64,000 nt of DNA from Foliimonas ilicis (GTDB lineage: Bacteria; Pseudomonadota; Alphaproteobacteria; Rhizobiales; Rhizobiaceae): NCBI RefSeq assembly GCF_039939195.1, contig NZ_JBDUUH010000019.1, positions 1-64,000 on the forward strand, written 5' to 3'. Shown here one piece after another: positions 17,498-26,009 of this stretch. Position 1 is the first letter of the stretch, and every line of letters begins with the position of its first letter. Below the pieces are notes generated by a model that saw only the letters and a list, made by a program, of their open reading frames with translations, was not told the DNA's origin and made no database searches. Position numbers and translations under genes: made by a program.

Positions 17498-19104
17498 TGC
17501 CGGTCATCCAGTCGCAACTTTCGACCTCGTCCGAAACCTTCCGGGAAAATGCCGGGCGTATGCGCGCGCTGGTGGCCGACATTCGCGCCAAGGCGAAAAC
17601 TGTCGAGCAAGGCGGCACCGAGGAAGCGCGGGAACGCCACATCTCGCGCGGCAAGCTTCTGCCGCGAGATCGTCTGGCGCAGCTTCTCGATCCCGGTGCG
17701 CCGTTTCTCGAAATCGGCCAGTTTGCCGCCTGGGATATGTATGACGACGATATTTCGTCGGCGGGCATGATTGCCGGTATCGGGCGTGTCGAGCGACGCG
17801 AAGTGATGATCGTCGTGAACGATGCGACGGTCAAAGGCGGCACCTATTATCCGCTGACCGTGAAGAAGCATTTGCGGGCGCAGGAAATCGCCATGCAGAA
17901 CAATCTGCCCTGCATTTATCTCGTCGATTCTGGCGGCGCGAACCTGCCAAATCAGGACGAGGTTTTCCCCGACCGCGACCATTTCGGCCGCATCTTTTAC
18001 AATCAGGCCAATATGAGCGCGGCGGGAATTCCGCAGATCGCCTGCGTCATGGGATCGTGCACGGCAGGCGGCGCATATGTTCCGGCGATGTCGGACGAGA
18101 CGATCATGGTGCGAGGTCAGGCGACGATCTTTCTCGGCGGCCCGCCTCTGGTAAAGGCCGCGACCGGCGAGGATGTGAGTGCCGAAGACCTTGGCGGGGC
18201 CGACCTTCATACACGCGAATCCGGCGTGGCCGATCACTATGCAATGAGCGACGAACACGCGCTGGCGATCGTTCGCCGCATCGTCAAAAACCTGAATCGA
18301 AAGAAGGAGATCGGGCTGGAGCTTCGCGAACCTCTACCGCCACTTCATGCGCCGGAAGAGATTTACGGGCTTATCCCGAAGGATACGCGCCAACCCTATG
18401 ATGTTCGTGAAGTAATCGCGCGTGTCGTCGACGGTTCGGAATTCGACGAGTTCAAGCAGAATTACGGCACGACGCTTGTTACCGGCTTTGCGCATCTTTA
18501 CGGAATGCCGGTCGGCATCATCGCCAATAATGGCGTGCTGTTTTCCGAAAGCGCTCTCAAGGGCGCGCATTTCATCGAGCTTTGCTGCCAGCGTAAAATC
18601 CCGCTCATCTTCCTGCAAAATATCACCGGCTTCATGGTGGGCCGCAAATATGAGGCGGGCGGCATCGCCAAGGATGGTGCGAAGCTGGTGACGGCGGTCG
18701 CAACCGCGCAGGTGCCGAAGGTCACGATGATTATCGGCGGATCGTTTGGCGCGGGCAATTACGGCATGTGCGGTCGCGCCTATTCGCCCCGCTTCCTGTG
18801 GATGTGGCCGAATGCGCGCATATCGGTGATGGGCGGAGAACAGGCAGCGACGGTTCTGGCGCTGGTCAAGCGCGAGGGAATAGAGCGCAAGGGCGGAAAA
18901 TGGTCCTCTGCCGAAGAGGTCGAATTCCGCGCGCCTATATTGGAGAAATATGAGCGCGAAGGGCATCCGCTCTACTCATCGGCACGGCTCTGGGACGATG
19001 GCATCATCGACCCCGCCAAGACCCGCGAAGTACTCGCGCTGTCCTTGAGTGCGGCCCTAAATGCGCCTGTGCCGGAGACGAAATTCGGCGTGTTTCGGAT
19101 GTGA
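17497..19104 (+). CDS. mccB: Methylcrotonyl-CoA carboxylase beta subunit (carboxyltransferase)
   Basis: 535 residues with N- and C-terminal acyl-CoA carboxyltransferase domains; GSCTAGGAYVPAMSDE and the later GGSFGAGNYGMCGRAY give the two oxyanion-forming glycine-rich loops. Together with the alpha subunit at 20579 it carboxylates 3-methylcrotonyl-CoA to 3-methylglutaconyl-CoA. The start at 17497 shares one base with the ivd stop; a longer frame reaching back into ivd has no family similarity. Also called liuB. Confidence 0.93.
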   Translation: MPVIQSQLSTSSETFRENAGRMRALVADIRAKAKTVEQGGTEEARERHISRGKLLPRDRLAQLLDPGAPFLEIGQFAAWDMYDDDISSAGMIAGIGRVERREVMIVVNDATVKGGTYYPLTVKKHLRAQEIAMQNNLPCIYLVDSGGANLPNQDEVFPDRDHFGRIFYNQANMSAAGIPQIACVMGSCTAGGAYVPAMSDETIMVRGQATIFLGGPPLVKAATGEDVSAEDLGGADLHTRESGVADHYAMSDEHALAIVRRIVKNLNRKKEIGLELREPLPPLHAPEEIYGLIPKDTRQPYDVREVIARVVDGSEFDEFKQNYGTTLVTGFAHLYGMPVGIIANNGVLFSESALKGAHFIELCCQRKIPLIFLQNITGFMVGRKYEAGGIAKDGAKLVTAVATAQVPKVTMIIGGSFGAGNYGMCGRAYSPRFLWMWPNARISVMGGEQAATVLALVKREGIERKGGKWSSAEEVEFRAPILEKYEREGHPLYSSARLWDDGIIDPAKTREVLALSLSAALNAPVPETKFGVFRM

Positions 19105-19685
19105 TGATGGAGAGGCCGATCCCAAATCATCTCCGTATCCCTATTAAACGCATCATGATCATAGGCGGTGCAGGCTCGGGCAAGTCCACTCTGGCGCGGG
19201 AGATTGGCGACAAGACCGGGCTGCCGGTCATTCACATCGATCCGATGTATTGGTCTCCCGGATGGGTGCAGCGCCCGGCGGCGGAAACCATGGCACTTTC
19301 GCTGGAAGCGGCGGCACGCCCGGAATGGGTTTTTGAAGGCAATCACTCTGCCTCGATGGCTGCGCGGATCGAGCGGGCCGATACATTCATCTTTCTCGAC
19401 ATTCCCACCCCGCTGCGGCTTTGGCGCGTGGTGGTGCGGACTATAAAGCACTATGGCCGCTCCCGCCCCGACATGCCGCCCGGCTGCTCCGAGCGCTTCG
19501 ATTGGGAGTTCTTAAAATTCGTCGCGAATTATGGGAAGAATGGCAGGCTCAGAGCGCTTGATCTCATGCAATCCCTGCCGCCGCATCTCGATGTCTTTCA
19601 TCTGAAAAATCGCGGCGACGTAGAAGCATTTCTGAAAAACCTAAGCAAACCGAACGCATCGACCCGAAAGGTGGAGGCCGCTTGA
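19104..19685 (+). CDS. P-loop kinase-like protein (DNA topology modulation/FlaR-like)
   Basis: 193 residues. A Walker A loop GGAGSGKST lies near residues 22-30, followed by HIDPMYWSPGW and the VFEGNHS segment typical of adenylate-kinase-like proteins named topology modulation or FlaR-like; DIPTPLRLWRVVVRT gives the lid. True substrate and role are unknown for this family. The ATG overlaps the mccB stop (TGATG), so it is translated with the leucine genes although nothing ties it to that pathway; it may be a passenger or a small-molecule kinase of the locus. Confidence 0.7.
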   Translation: MMERPIPNHLRIPIKRIMIIGGAGSGKSTLAREIGDKTGLPVIHIDPMYWSPGWVQRPAAETMALSLEAAARPEWVFEGNHSASMAARIERADTFIFLDIPTPLRLWRVVVRTIKHYGRSRPDMPPGCSERFDWEFLKFVANYGKNGRLRALDLMQSLPPHLDVFHLKNRGDVEAFLKNLSKPNASTRKVEAA

Positions 19686-19759
19686 CCTTCCCCAACGTAA
19701 TAGAAGTCATATTTCCAGTGCATTCTCTGGATCGTTCCTGAAACCCCGTGGAGGAAGAC

Positions 19760-20527
19760 ATGTCTGCATCTGCGTCTAAGTTCATCTGGTACGAAGTCAT
19801 GACATCGGACCCCGCCGCCGCCGAGGCGTTCTACACGAAGGTCGTCGGCTGGACGCCGGAAGCCTGGAGCGGCGGCGGCGGCTATACAATATTGAAGGCT
19901 GGCGAAAACGGCGTCGCGGGCCTTATGGAAACTCCCGAAGAAGCAAAGGCAGTGGGCGCGAAACCCTGCTGGGTTGGCTATATTTATGTGTCCGACACAG
20001 ATGCCGCGACAGAAAAACTCCGCAAGGCAGGCGGTTCCGTGTTGCGCGAGCCGAGCGACATTCCCGAAATCGGCCGGTTTTCGGTCGTTGCCGATCCGCA
20101 TGGCGCATCCTTCCTGCTCATGACGCCGCAAGGTGAGGAACAGCCATCCGTCGCGCCTGACACTGTGGGGCATATCGGCTGGCGTGAACTTTACGCTGGT
20201 GATCTGAAAGAGGCGCTCGATTTCTATTCAAGCCAATTCGGTTGGACGGCAGGCGAGGCCATGGATATGGGACCGATGGGCTCCTACCAGCTCGTTTCCA
20301 CTGGCGGCGAGCCGGAGATCGGCATGATGACAAGGCCGGAGCAGGTGCCTATGCCGAAGTGGCTGTATTATTTCAATGTAGAGGCCATCGACGCCGCAGC
20401 CGCGCGCGTGACCGAAAATGGCGGCCAGGTGTTGAACGGCCCGATGGAAGTGCCCGGCGGAAGCTGGATCATTCAATGCATGGACCCGCAAGGCGCAATG
20501 TTCGCGCTGTCTGCCACCCGCCGCTGA
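19760..20527 (+). CDS. VOC superfamily protein with two glyoxalase-like domains
   Basis: 255 residues built of two vicinal-oxygen-chelate halves (about 5-120 and 135-250); each has the WYE or WREL opening strand, a middle GGSVL or GGQVL turn and the C-terminal DPHGASF or DPQGAMF pattern. The fold suggests a metal-dependent lyase or isomerase or a binding protein. The ATG at 19760 follows GGAGG by six bases. It lies between mccB and mccA, so a role with acyl-CoA side products such as methylglyoxal or epimerisation is conceivable but unproven. A terminator-like hairpin follows. Confidence 0.75.
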   Translation: MSASASKFIWYEVMTSDPAAAEAFYTKVVGWTPEAWSGGGGYTILKAGENGVAGLMETPEEAKAVGAKPCWVGYIYVSDTDAATEKLRKAGGSVLREPSDIPEIGRFSVVADPHGASFLLMTPQGEEQPSVAPDTVGHIGWRELYAGDLKEALDFYSSQFGWTAGEAMDMGPMGSYQLVSTGGEPEIGMMTRPEQVPMPKWLYYFNVEAIDAAAARVTENGGQVLNGPMEVPGGSWIIQCMDPQGAMFALSATRR

Positions 20528-20535
20528 TTTCAATC

Positions 20536-20559
20536 AAGGGCCGGTCGCAACCGGCCCTT
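20536..20559 (+). terminator. Terminator-like hairpin between the VOC gene and mccA
   Basis: AAGGGCCGGT and ACCGGCCCTT form a perfect 10-bp stem with a CGCA loop, nine bases after the VOC stop. No long T-run follows, so it probably attenuates rather than ends transcription into mccA, which starts 20 nt later. Confidence 0.55.
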
Positions 20560-20578
20560 TCCAACTTTCGGAAAAAGC

Positions 20579-22537
20579 ATGTTTTCACGAATTCTCATTG
20601 CCAATCGTGGCGAAATCGCATGCCGGATCATTCGCACGGTGCGGAAGATGGGCATTCGCACGGTCGCGGTCTATTCCGACGCCGATGCGAAATCCTTGCA
20701 TGTGGAAATGGCGGATGAGGCCGTGCATATCGGCCCCTCGCCCGTTTCGGAAAGCTATCTGCGCGCCGATCGCATCATCGCTGCAGCGTTGGAAACGGGG
20801 GCTGAGGCGATCCATCCGGGTTACGGTTTTCTCTCCGAGAACCCGGATTTCGTGGATGCGGTGGAGGCCGCCGGACTGGTGTTCATCGGCCCTTCGGCAT
20901 CCTCGATCCGCGCGATGGGCCTGAAGGATGCGGCCAAGCGGCTGATGGAAAAGGCGGGCGTTCCGGTCGTGCCGGGCTATCATGGCGAGGCGCAGGAGAT
21001 CGTCATTCTGGCCTCGAAGGCGCGCGAGATCGGCTATCCGGTGCTTATCAAGGCGCGCGCAGGCGGCGGCGGCAAAGGCATGCGTCGCGTCGATGATCCC
21101 AACGATTTCGCGGAAGCCTTGTCCGGAGCACGGCGCGAGGCGAAGGCCGCATTCGGCGACGACCGGGTGCTGGTCGAAAAATATGTCGACAAGCCACGCC
21201 ATATCGAAGTTCAGGTGTTCGGCGACAATCACGGCAATGCCGTCCACCTTTTCGAACGCGATTGCTCGGCACAGAGACGCCACCAGAAGGTAATCGAGGA
21301 AGCCCCCGCACCCGGCATGACACCGGAGATGCGAAAGGCCATGACCGACGCCGCCGTTAAGGCCGCGAAGGCGATATCCTATTCGGGCGCGGGCACGATC
21401 GAATTCATCGTCGATGCCTCGGACGGGCTGAAGCCCAACCGCTTCTGGTTCATGGAAATGAATACGCGCCTTCAGGTCGAGCATCCGGTGACGGAAATGA
21501 TCACCGGCGTCGATCTGGTCGAATGGCAATTGCGGGTCGCGGCGGGCGAGAAACTGCCGAAGGCGCAGGCGGAAATTACACTGGACGGCCACGCTTTCGA
21601 GGCGCGCATCTACGCCGAAGATCCTGCGCGCGATTTCCTGCCAGCAATCGGCACGCTGCACCATCTGCGCTTTCCCGATGAACCGGGCATCCGGGTCGAG
21701 ACGGGCGTGCGCGAAGGCGCGTCGATCTCGCCCTTCTACGATCCGATGATTGCGAAACTGGTCGTGCATGGCGCAGACCGCGCTGCTGCGTTGCAGGCTT
21801 TGGTCAACGCGTTGAAGGCCACGGAGATTGCAGGGTCGGTCACGAATATCGGCTTTCTGACGGCACTTGCGCAGGACGCAGAGTTTGCGGCAGGCGATGT
21901 CGATACAGGTTTGATCGGGCGCAATCAGACCGAATTGACGAAGGTGTCGAAGCCCGGTGCGCAGATCATCGCTTTTGCCGCGCTTGCCTCTTCCGGCATG
22001 GAACGTCCGGCCGCGAACGATCCTTGGGGTGCGATTTCGGGCTACGCGCATTTCAACCCGATTGAGCGACGGACGCGACTGCGTGCCGGAGACGAGGAAA
22101 TCGTGGCACGTATTTCGGCGCGCGACGATGGGCGTTCGATTGTCGAGCTGGATGGCAGCGAGCAAGACGCTCCACGCCGGTTTGCGTTCGCATCTTTGAA
22201 GGATGAGAGTTCGAGCTTCGCGAACTGGCCGGGTCACATCACGGTTTTTGCGAATGGTGAGGCGTATACGTTCGGGGTCCACGATCCGCTGAACGAAGCG
22301 CAGGATGCCGAAGGCGGCGTTGGCAGCATGCGCGCGCCGATGCCGGGGTTGGTGAAGCTGGTGCGCGCCATGGCTGGTGAAACTGTAAAGAAAGGGCAGC
22401 CGCTGCTCATCCTCGAAGCGATGAAGATGGAGCACACGATTGCCGCTGCGCATGACGGGGTGATTGCAGACATCGCCAGTGAGGGGTCGCAGGTCAGCGA
22501 TGGCACGGTGTTGGTGCGGTTTGAAGAGGTTGAGTGA
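20579..22537 (+). CDS. mccA: Methylcrotonyl-CoA carboxylase alpha subunit (biotin carboxylase/BCCP)
   Basis: 652 residues. Order: biotin carboxylase N-domain (IANRGEIACRI), ATP-grasp domain (KARAGGGGKGMR, EMNTRLQVEHPVTE), C-terminal carboxylase domain, a linker, and a biotinyl domain with EAMKMEH whose Lys is about residue 616. It carboxylates its biotin with ATP and bicarbonate and hands it to the beta subunit. The gene ends 10 nt from the convergent small membrane protein. The usual next genes for 3-methylglutaconyl-CoA hydratase and HMG-CoA lyase are not in the window. Also called liuD. Confidence 0.93.
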   Translation: MFSRILIANRGEIACRIIRTVRKMGIRTVAVYSDADAKSLHVEMADEAVHIGPSPVSESYLRADRIIAAALETGAEAIHPGYGFLSENPDFVDAVEAAGLVFIGPSASSIRAMGLKDAAKRLMEKAGVPVVPGYHGEAQEIVILASKAREIGYPVLIKARAGGGGKGMRRVDDPNDFAEALSGARREAKAAFGDDRVLVEKYVDKPRHIEVQVFGDNHGNAVHLFERDCSAQRRHQKVIEEAPAPGMTPEMRKAMTDAAVKAAKAISYSGAGTIEFIVDASDGLKPNRFWFMEMNTRLQVEHPVTEMITGVDLVEWQLRVAAGEKLPKAQAEITLDGHAFEARIYAEDPARDFLPAIGTLHHLRFPDEPGIRVETGVREGASISPFYDPMIAKLVVHGADRAAALQALVNALKATEIAGSVTNIGFLTALAQDAEFAAGDVDTGLIGRNQTELTKVSKPGAQIIAFAALASSGMERPAANDPWGAISGYAHFNPIERRTRLRAGDEEIVARISARDDGRSIVELDGSEQDAPRRFAFASLKDESSSFANWPGHITVFANGEAYTFGVHDPLNEAQDAEGGVGSMRAPMPGLVKLVRAMAGETVKKGQPLLILEAMKMEHTIAAAHDGVIADIASEGSQVSDGTVLVRFEEVE

Positions 22538-22547
22538 AAAACGTCTA

Positions 22548-22826
22548 CTATTTTAGCCTGCTTGCGCGACGCGAGGTCAAAACGAGAATTCCGAAGGCCA
22601 CCAGACCGCAAGCGATGCCGACGGCAACGGTGGCTGGCACCGACCCTAGTCGCGCGCTCAAACTTCCTTCGAACACCATGTAGATCAGCGTCGATAGAGT
22701 GACCCCAATCGCATAGGAAACGACAACCGATATACTGACGATCTTGCGGATGATCCAGGCGATCAGGGCTCCCAGCAACGCCGCACCGACAATGATACCG
22801 AGCAAACTGCCAATCATTGGTGCCAA
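22548..22826 (-). CDS. Small membrane protein, unknown function
   Basis: 92 residues with three predicted membrane helices (about 5-25, 30-52, 65-85) rich in Gly, Ala, Ile and Val, ending in a basic tail. A TTG start at 22826 is preferred because GAGAGG stands eight bases upstream; the ATG three codons later would be 17 nt from it. I do not recognise a family with confidence; it resembles small GlsB/YeaQ-type or DUF-class membrane proteins in size only. Confidence 0.6.
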   Translation of the reverse strand: MAPMIGSLLGIIVGAALLGALIAWIIRKIVSISVVVSYAIGVTLSTLIYMVFEGSLSARLGSVPATVAVGIACGLVAFGILVLTSRRASRLK

Positions 22827-23004
22827 TGCTTATTCCTCTCCGCGTGGAAAATAACGACTGCAATTAAAACGTTTATTCCGAATTTTTTTCAATCGAAAAT
22901 GCAGTGCGTAAGAAAATGCATCCAGCGCATTGTTTTGAAGCTAGCCTATGAGGCGTTGCCTGACTTCGCGCAGAGGACATCTGGTATCAGATTAGAAGCA
23001 AGTC

Positions 23005-23148
23005 GTGCGTCCTTCGAGGCTCACTGCGTTCGCACCTCAGGATGAGGGAGGTAGCGATAACTCGATGGTTAAGCCTCTGAAATTATCGCTTTAACAACCC
23101 ACCTCCCTCATCCTGAGGTGCGAACGCAGTGAGCCTCGAAGGACGCAC
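23005..23148. repeat. Family 1 inverted repeat, complete copy
   Basis: Arms 23005-23052 and 23101-23148 are perfect 48-bp inverted copies, opening with GTGCGTCCTTCGAGGC and closing with its complement. The 48-nt spacer has its own arms AGCGATAA (23053-23060) and TTATCGCT (23083-23090), so the whole can fold as one long stem. A second complete copy is at 62085-62230 and a 20-nt end piece at 46845-46864. It lies downstream of livK. Confidence 0.9.
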
Positions 23149-23160
23149 CGAAGCGCCAAT

Positions 23161-23192
23161 TTCCCTCATGCTGAGCCTGTCGAAGCACGCAC
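23161..23192 (-). repeat. Short diverged relative of the family 1 repeat
   Basis: On the minus strand it reads GTGCGTGCTTCGACAGGCTC then AGCATGAGGGAA, matching the start and end of a family 1 arm but lacking the middle 12 or so bases. It appears to be a related half-element sitting beside the complete copy. Confidence 0.55.
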
Positions 23193-23207
23193 AACCCCAA
23201 ACAGAAA

Positions 23208-23230
23208 ATGGCCGGGAGTTACCCGGCCAT
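23208..23230 (-). terminator. Rho-independent terminator of the livK-like gene
   Basis: ATGGCCGGG and CCCGGCCAT form a perfect 9-bp stem with a 5-nt loop; on the minus strand it is followed by TTTTCTGTTTGG. It lies 26 nt past the stop codon. Confidence 0.8.
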
Positions 23231-23255
23231 CGACGTTTATAACTTTGAAACGAGC

Positions 23256-24362
23256 CTACTGCGCGATCGGCGCATACTTCCCGTCGTGCCACTGGTTGAT
23301 ATCGTAGCTGGCGTTTTTCAGGTCGCCCTTTTCATCGAATGTAACCGAGCCGACAACGGTTTCGACCGGCTCGCCATTCTTCAATGCTTCGGCTACGGCA
23401 GACGGATCGTCCGAACCGGCGCGCTCGATGCCCTGCGTGATAGCCTGGATGGTCGCGTAGGAGAACAGCGTGAAGCCTTCCGGCACGAAGCCGCCAGCCT
23501 TGATCTTTTCGACCGCTTCCTTGGCTTCCGGCTTTGCCTGCGGGTCGGACGGGAACACGAACATCGTGCCCTCGCCTGCCGGGCCAGCGATCTGCCAGAA
23601 TTCCGGCGACGCGATGCTGTCGGGCATGATGAGCTGGAACTTCAGATCCTGTTCGGCAGACTGGCGCAGCATCAGGCCAGCTTCGGGGTGATAACCACCG
23701 AAATAGACCACATCGGCCTTCAAATCCTTTAGCTTGGTCACAAGCGCGGAAAAATCCTTCTCGCCAGCGTTCAGGCCTTCATAAAGAACTTCCTTGAGGC
23801 CATTCTCGTTCATCGTGGCGCGCACGGCATCGGCAATGCCCTGACCGTAGGCGCTCTTGTCATGCAGGACGACGACATTCTTGCCCGCGTATTTCTTGGC
23901 AATCCACGGACCGATGAAGGCGCCCTGCGCATCGTCGCGCGTGTAGAGACGCATGATGGTCGGGAAGCCCTTTTCGGTCAAAACCGGGTTTGACGATGCT
24001 GGCGTCATCATCAGCACCGCGCTTTCGGCATAGACGTCCGCCGCGGGAATGCTGGAGCCGGAGCAGGCATGGCCATCGACGAATTTGATGCCATTGGCGA
24101 CGATGCGGTTTGCGACCGAAACGGCCTGCTTGGGATCGCAGACATCGTCTTCGATGGCGATCTTGACCTGACGGCCCATGACGCCGCCCTTTTCGTTGAT
24201 GGCCGCGGCAGCCGCTTCCGCACCCTGACGGAACTGGTCGCCGATATTGGCCAACTGGCCGGTCATCGGGCCGACCACGGCGATTGTGATGTCTTCGGCG
24301 CGTGCATGCGCAGACAGCATGAGGCCGGCGATTGCCGCGCCCAGAAGTGTTTTCCTGATCAT
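23256..24362 (-). CDS. Branched-chain amino acid ABC transporter binding protein (LivK-like)
   Basis: 368 residues with a signal peptide cleaved near HARAED. It has the type I periplasmic binding fold: VVGPMTGQLANIG, the disulfide pair around DDVCDP and DGHACSGSS, SAYGQG and the FGGYHPEAG segment. Close to LivJ/LivK proteins of rhizobia and Brucella that bind Leu, Ile, Val or other amino acids. No permease or ATPase genes adjoin it, so it must work with a transporter encoded elsewhere. A good terminator follows. Confidence 0.88.
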   Translation of the reverse strand: MIRKTLLGAAIAGLMLSAHARAEDITIAVVGPMTGQLANIGDQFRQGAEAAAAAINEKGGVMGRQVKIAIEDDVCDPKQAVSVANRIVANGIKFVDGHACSGSSIPAADVYAESAVLMMTPASSNPVLTEKGFPTIMRLYTRDDAQGAFIGPWIAKKYAGKNVVVLHDKSAYGQGIADAVRATMNENGLKEVLYEGLNAGEKDFSALVTKLKDLKADVVYFGGYHPEAGLMLRQSAEQDLKFQLIMPDSIASPEFWQIAGPAGEGTMFVFPSDPQAKPEAKEAVEKIKAGGFVPEGFTLFSYATIQAITQGIERAGSDDPSAVAEALKNGEPVETVVGSVTFDEKGDLKNASYDINQWHDGKYAPIAQ

Positions 24363-24739
24363 TTCCTATTCCCTCCACGGCCTTATGATTGCGGCCGAAA
24401 GCGACACTGATACAGCAGCCTGAATGCGCCTGCCACGGGCCAGAATAAAGATTTCTAGGGCCACGGAAACGAAAAAGGCCGCGCCGGCTTTGTCTCAGCC
24501 GGTCGCAGCCCTGTTCCCGCAATTCCTTATCCTGGAGCGGAGATGCCCGTGTCCTGCATCTTCCGCCCCGCCGTCCCTTCTTAAACTCTCTTCGCGCGCG
24601 GCTGGCTCGCCTCATGGCTGCCGCGTTCTGTTCTTGAAACCTGCCGTCTTGTGCGGCTTATGGTTTGCAGTCCGTCGCGTTCCGGTGCGGCCCTATGTTG
24701 GAGCATGGGCCTTATTGTGCACTCTGGAACAAATCGCTC
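24363..24739. other. Intergenic region upstream of the livK-like gene
   Basis: 377 bases without a convincing gene. On the minus strand CCGGCT (24484-24489) and AGCCGG (24497-24502) make a small stem followed by GCGGCCTTTTTCG, a plausible terminator of the Sel1-repeat gene. The livK promoter should be in 24363-24480. Nothing else was recognised. Confidence 0.45.
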
Positions 24740-25006
24740 TTAGTGGGTGGTCATCCATTCGCGGGCTTCGCGAAGGGCGCGCGCCAGTTCGATCTTGCTC
24801 ATCGACGCCGTCAGTTCGGAGCGCAATTCGGCTGCGCGGGCCGAGCCCCTGATTGCGGCGATGTTCAGCCATTTATGCGCGCTCACCAGATCGGTTTCGC
24901 AATCGCGGCCTGTTGCATACATAAGGCCGAGTTCGAACAGAATGTCCGCCTGGGCGCTAGTTCCGACTGCGCCGTTTCCGGCATCAAGCATTTCAAAACG
25001 TGCCAT
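24740..25006 (-). CDS. Small Sel1-like repeat protein
   Basis: 88 residues. The segment from about 25 to 58 (FELGLMYATGRDC then SAHKWLNIAAIRGS) is one Sel1/TPR-type helical repeat, followed by a charged helix ending in REWM. Such one-repeat proteins are conserved in rhizobia and Brucella but lack a known role; protein-protein contact is a guess. The ATG at 25006 is chosen because GGAG lies seven bases before it; the frame continues upstream without family resemblance. Confidence 0.75.
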   Translation of the reverse strand: MARFEMLDAGNGAVGTSAQADILFELGLMYATGRDCETDLVSAHKWLNIAAIRGSARAAELRSELTASMSKIELARALREAREWMTTH

Positions 25007-25423
25007 TTTCAAGCTCCCTGTCACTGATCCGAGAGCGCCCCTTTTTTGTCCCCAGGGCTTGCTCTTCCGATGCTTTCGAGAATGCCAGCGAGGCTTGAAT
25101 CCGCCGTTAAATGGCGTGCTTAATTTGGAACAAACAAAGTCCAAACAAGAAGTAAATCAAGGACTTCGTTAAGGATAGAAATCGCGGAATCTTCGGGATT
25201 TGCCTCAAATTTTCTGAAAATATGAAATGGCTTTTGCAAGACTTCGCTAACCACAGGAATCGTCAGCTAAAAACATCCTCGTTAAAACATGGGCGTTGCG
25301 GCGCCAAAATTCGTGCAACCTTCCCTTGCGGCACCCGCTTTCCAGTCTTCCATGTTTCGACTAGCTTACGTTTGCGTAAGGTGCCGATACGGCAGACATT
25401 TGCGCTCAGAGGAGGAGGCAAGA
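25007..25423. other. Divergent intergenic region
   Basis: 417 bases between the Sel1-like gene (minus) and the DUF2147 gene (plus). It is AT-rich at 25120-25290, carries the palindrome at 25365-25380 and must include promoters in both directions. No further gene was seen. Confidence 0.55.
25365..25380. promoter_or_regulatory. Palindrome upstream of the DUF2147 gene
   Basis: CTTACGTTTGCGTAAG has 6-bp arms around TTTG, 43 nt before the start codon. The same CTTACGTTTRCGTA core occurs at 32533 between the ETF-QO gene and a secreted-protein gene, which suggests one shared regulator. Confidence 0.5.
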
Positions 25424-25765
25424 ATGTTCAAACGAGTGGTTATGGCCGCAGCGGCGGCATTCCTTATATCAGGCGCGGCCTATGCCGATCCGATCGAAGG
25501 CAATTGGAAAACGCAGAGCGGCGAGACGGCAGCCATCGCCAATTGCGGTGGTGCTTACTGCATCACGCTCAAATCCGGCAAGTTTTCCGGCAAGAGCATC
25601 GGCAAGATGAATGCTTCGGGCAGCGGAAAATATTCCGGCTCGATCACCGATCCGGCCGACGACAAGACCTATTCAGGCTCGGCATCGCTTTCCGGCTCGA
25701 AACTCAACATGACCGGCTGCGCGCTCAAGATCTTCTGCAAGACGCAGGTCTGGTCGAAGCTTTAG
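25424..25765 (+). CDS. Secreted DUF2147 family protein
   Basis: 113 residues with a signal peptide cleaved near AAYADP. The mature part shows the DUF2147 pattern: DPIEGNWKT at its start, AIANCGGAYC, a TYSGSASLSG strand and the cysteine pair in TGCALKIFCKTQVW. Function is unknown for the family; it is a small periplasmic or outer-surface beta protein. The ATG follows a strong GGAGGAGG ribosome site; the frame upstream of it is not family-like. Confidence 0.85.
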   Translation: MFKRVVMAAAAAFLISGAAYADPIEGNWKTQSGETAAIANCGGAYCITLKSGKFSGKSIGKMNASGSGKYSGSITDPADDKTYSGSASLSGSKLNMTGCALKIFCKTQVWSKL

Positions 25766-25795
25766 GGCTGCTCCTGTTTAGATAGAGGCACGAGG

Positions 25796-25957
25796 CACCC
25801 CCCTCTGCCCTGCCGGGCATCTCCCCCTCAAGGGGGGAGATTAGCCGATGTGACTTTCTGCTTTCATTCTGCAACGCCAGCAATTGGCGCCGCAGGTTCG
25901 TGATTAGGGTAATCTCCACCCTTGAGGGGGAGATGTCCGGCAGGACAGAGGGGGGTG
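25796..25957. repeat. Family 2 nested palindrome, copy between convergent genes
   Basis: Left arm 25796-25845 (starts CACCCCCCTCTG) and right arm about 25909-25957 (ends CAGAGGGGGGTG) are inverted with few mismatches, and each arm holds a small stem, for example CTCCCCCTCAAGGGGGGAG. Flanks CACGAGGC and TGTCCCGCCAGCG are shared with the copy at 29787. It sits between the DUF2147 gene and the convergent GST gene. Confidence 0.85.
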
Positions 25958-26009
25958 TTGTCCCGCCAGCGCTTCTATTCAAAAATGCAGGGTTTTAACG
26001 CAGATAAGC

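Larger units (their letters stand above)
22827..23255. other. Intergenic region with repeats and livK terminator
   Basis: 429 bases without a gene. It holds the promoter region of the small membrane protein (22827-23000, AT-rich near 22865), the long inverted repeat at 23005-23148, a shorter relative at 23161-23192 and the livK terminator at 23208-23230. Confidence 0.7.

Noticed and set aside
20585..22453. Long open frame on the minus strand opposite mccA
   Set aside because: It is the shadow of a GC-rich, strongly conserved gene; its translation is rich in Arg, His and Cys without a recognisable domain.
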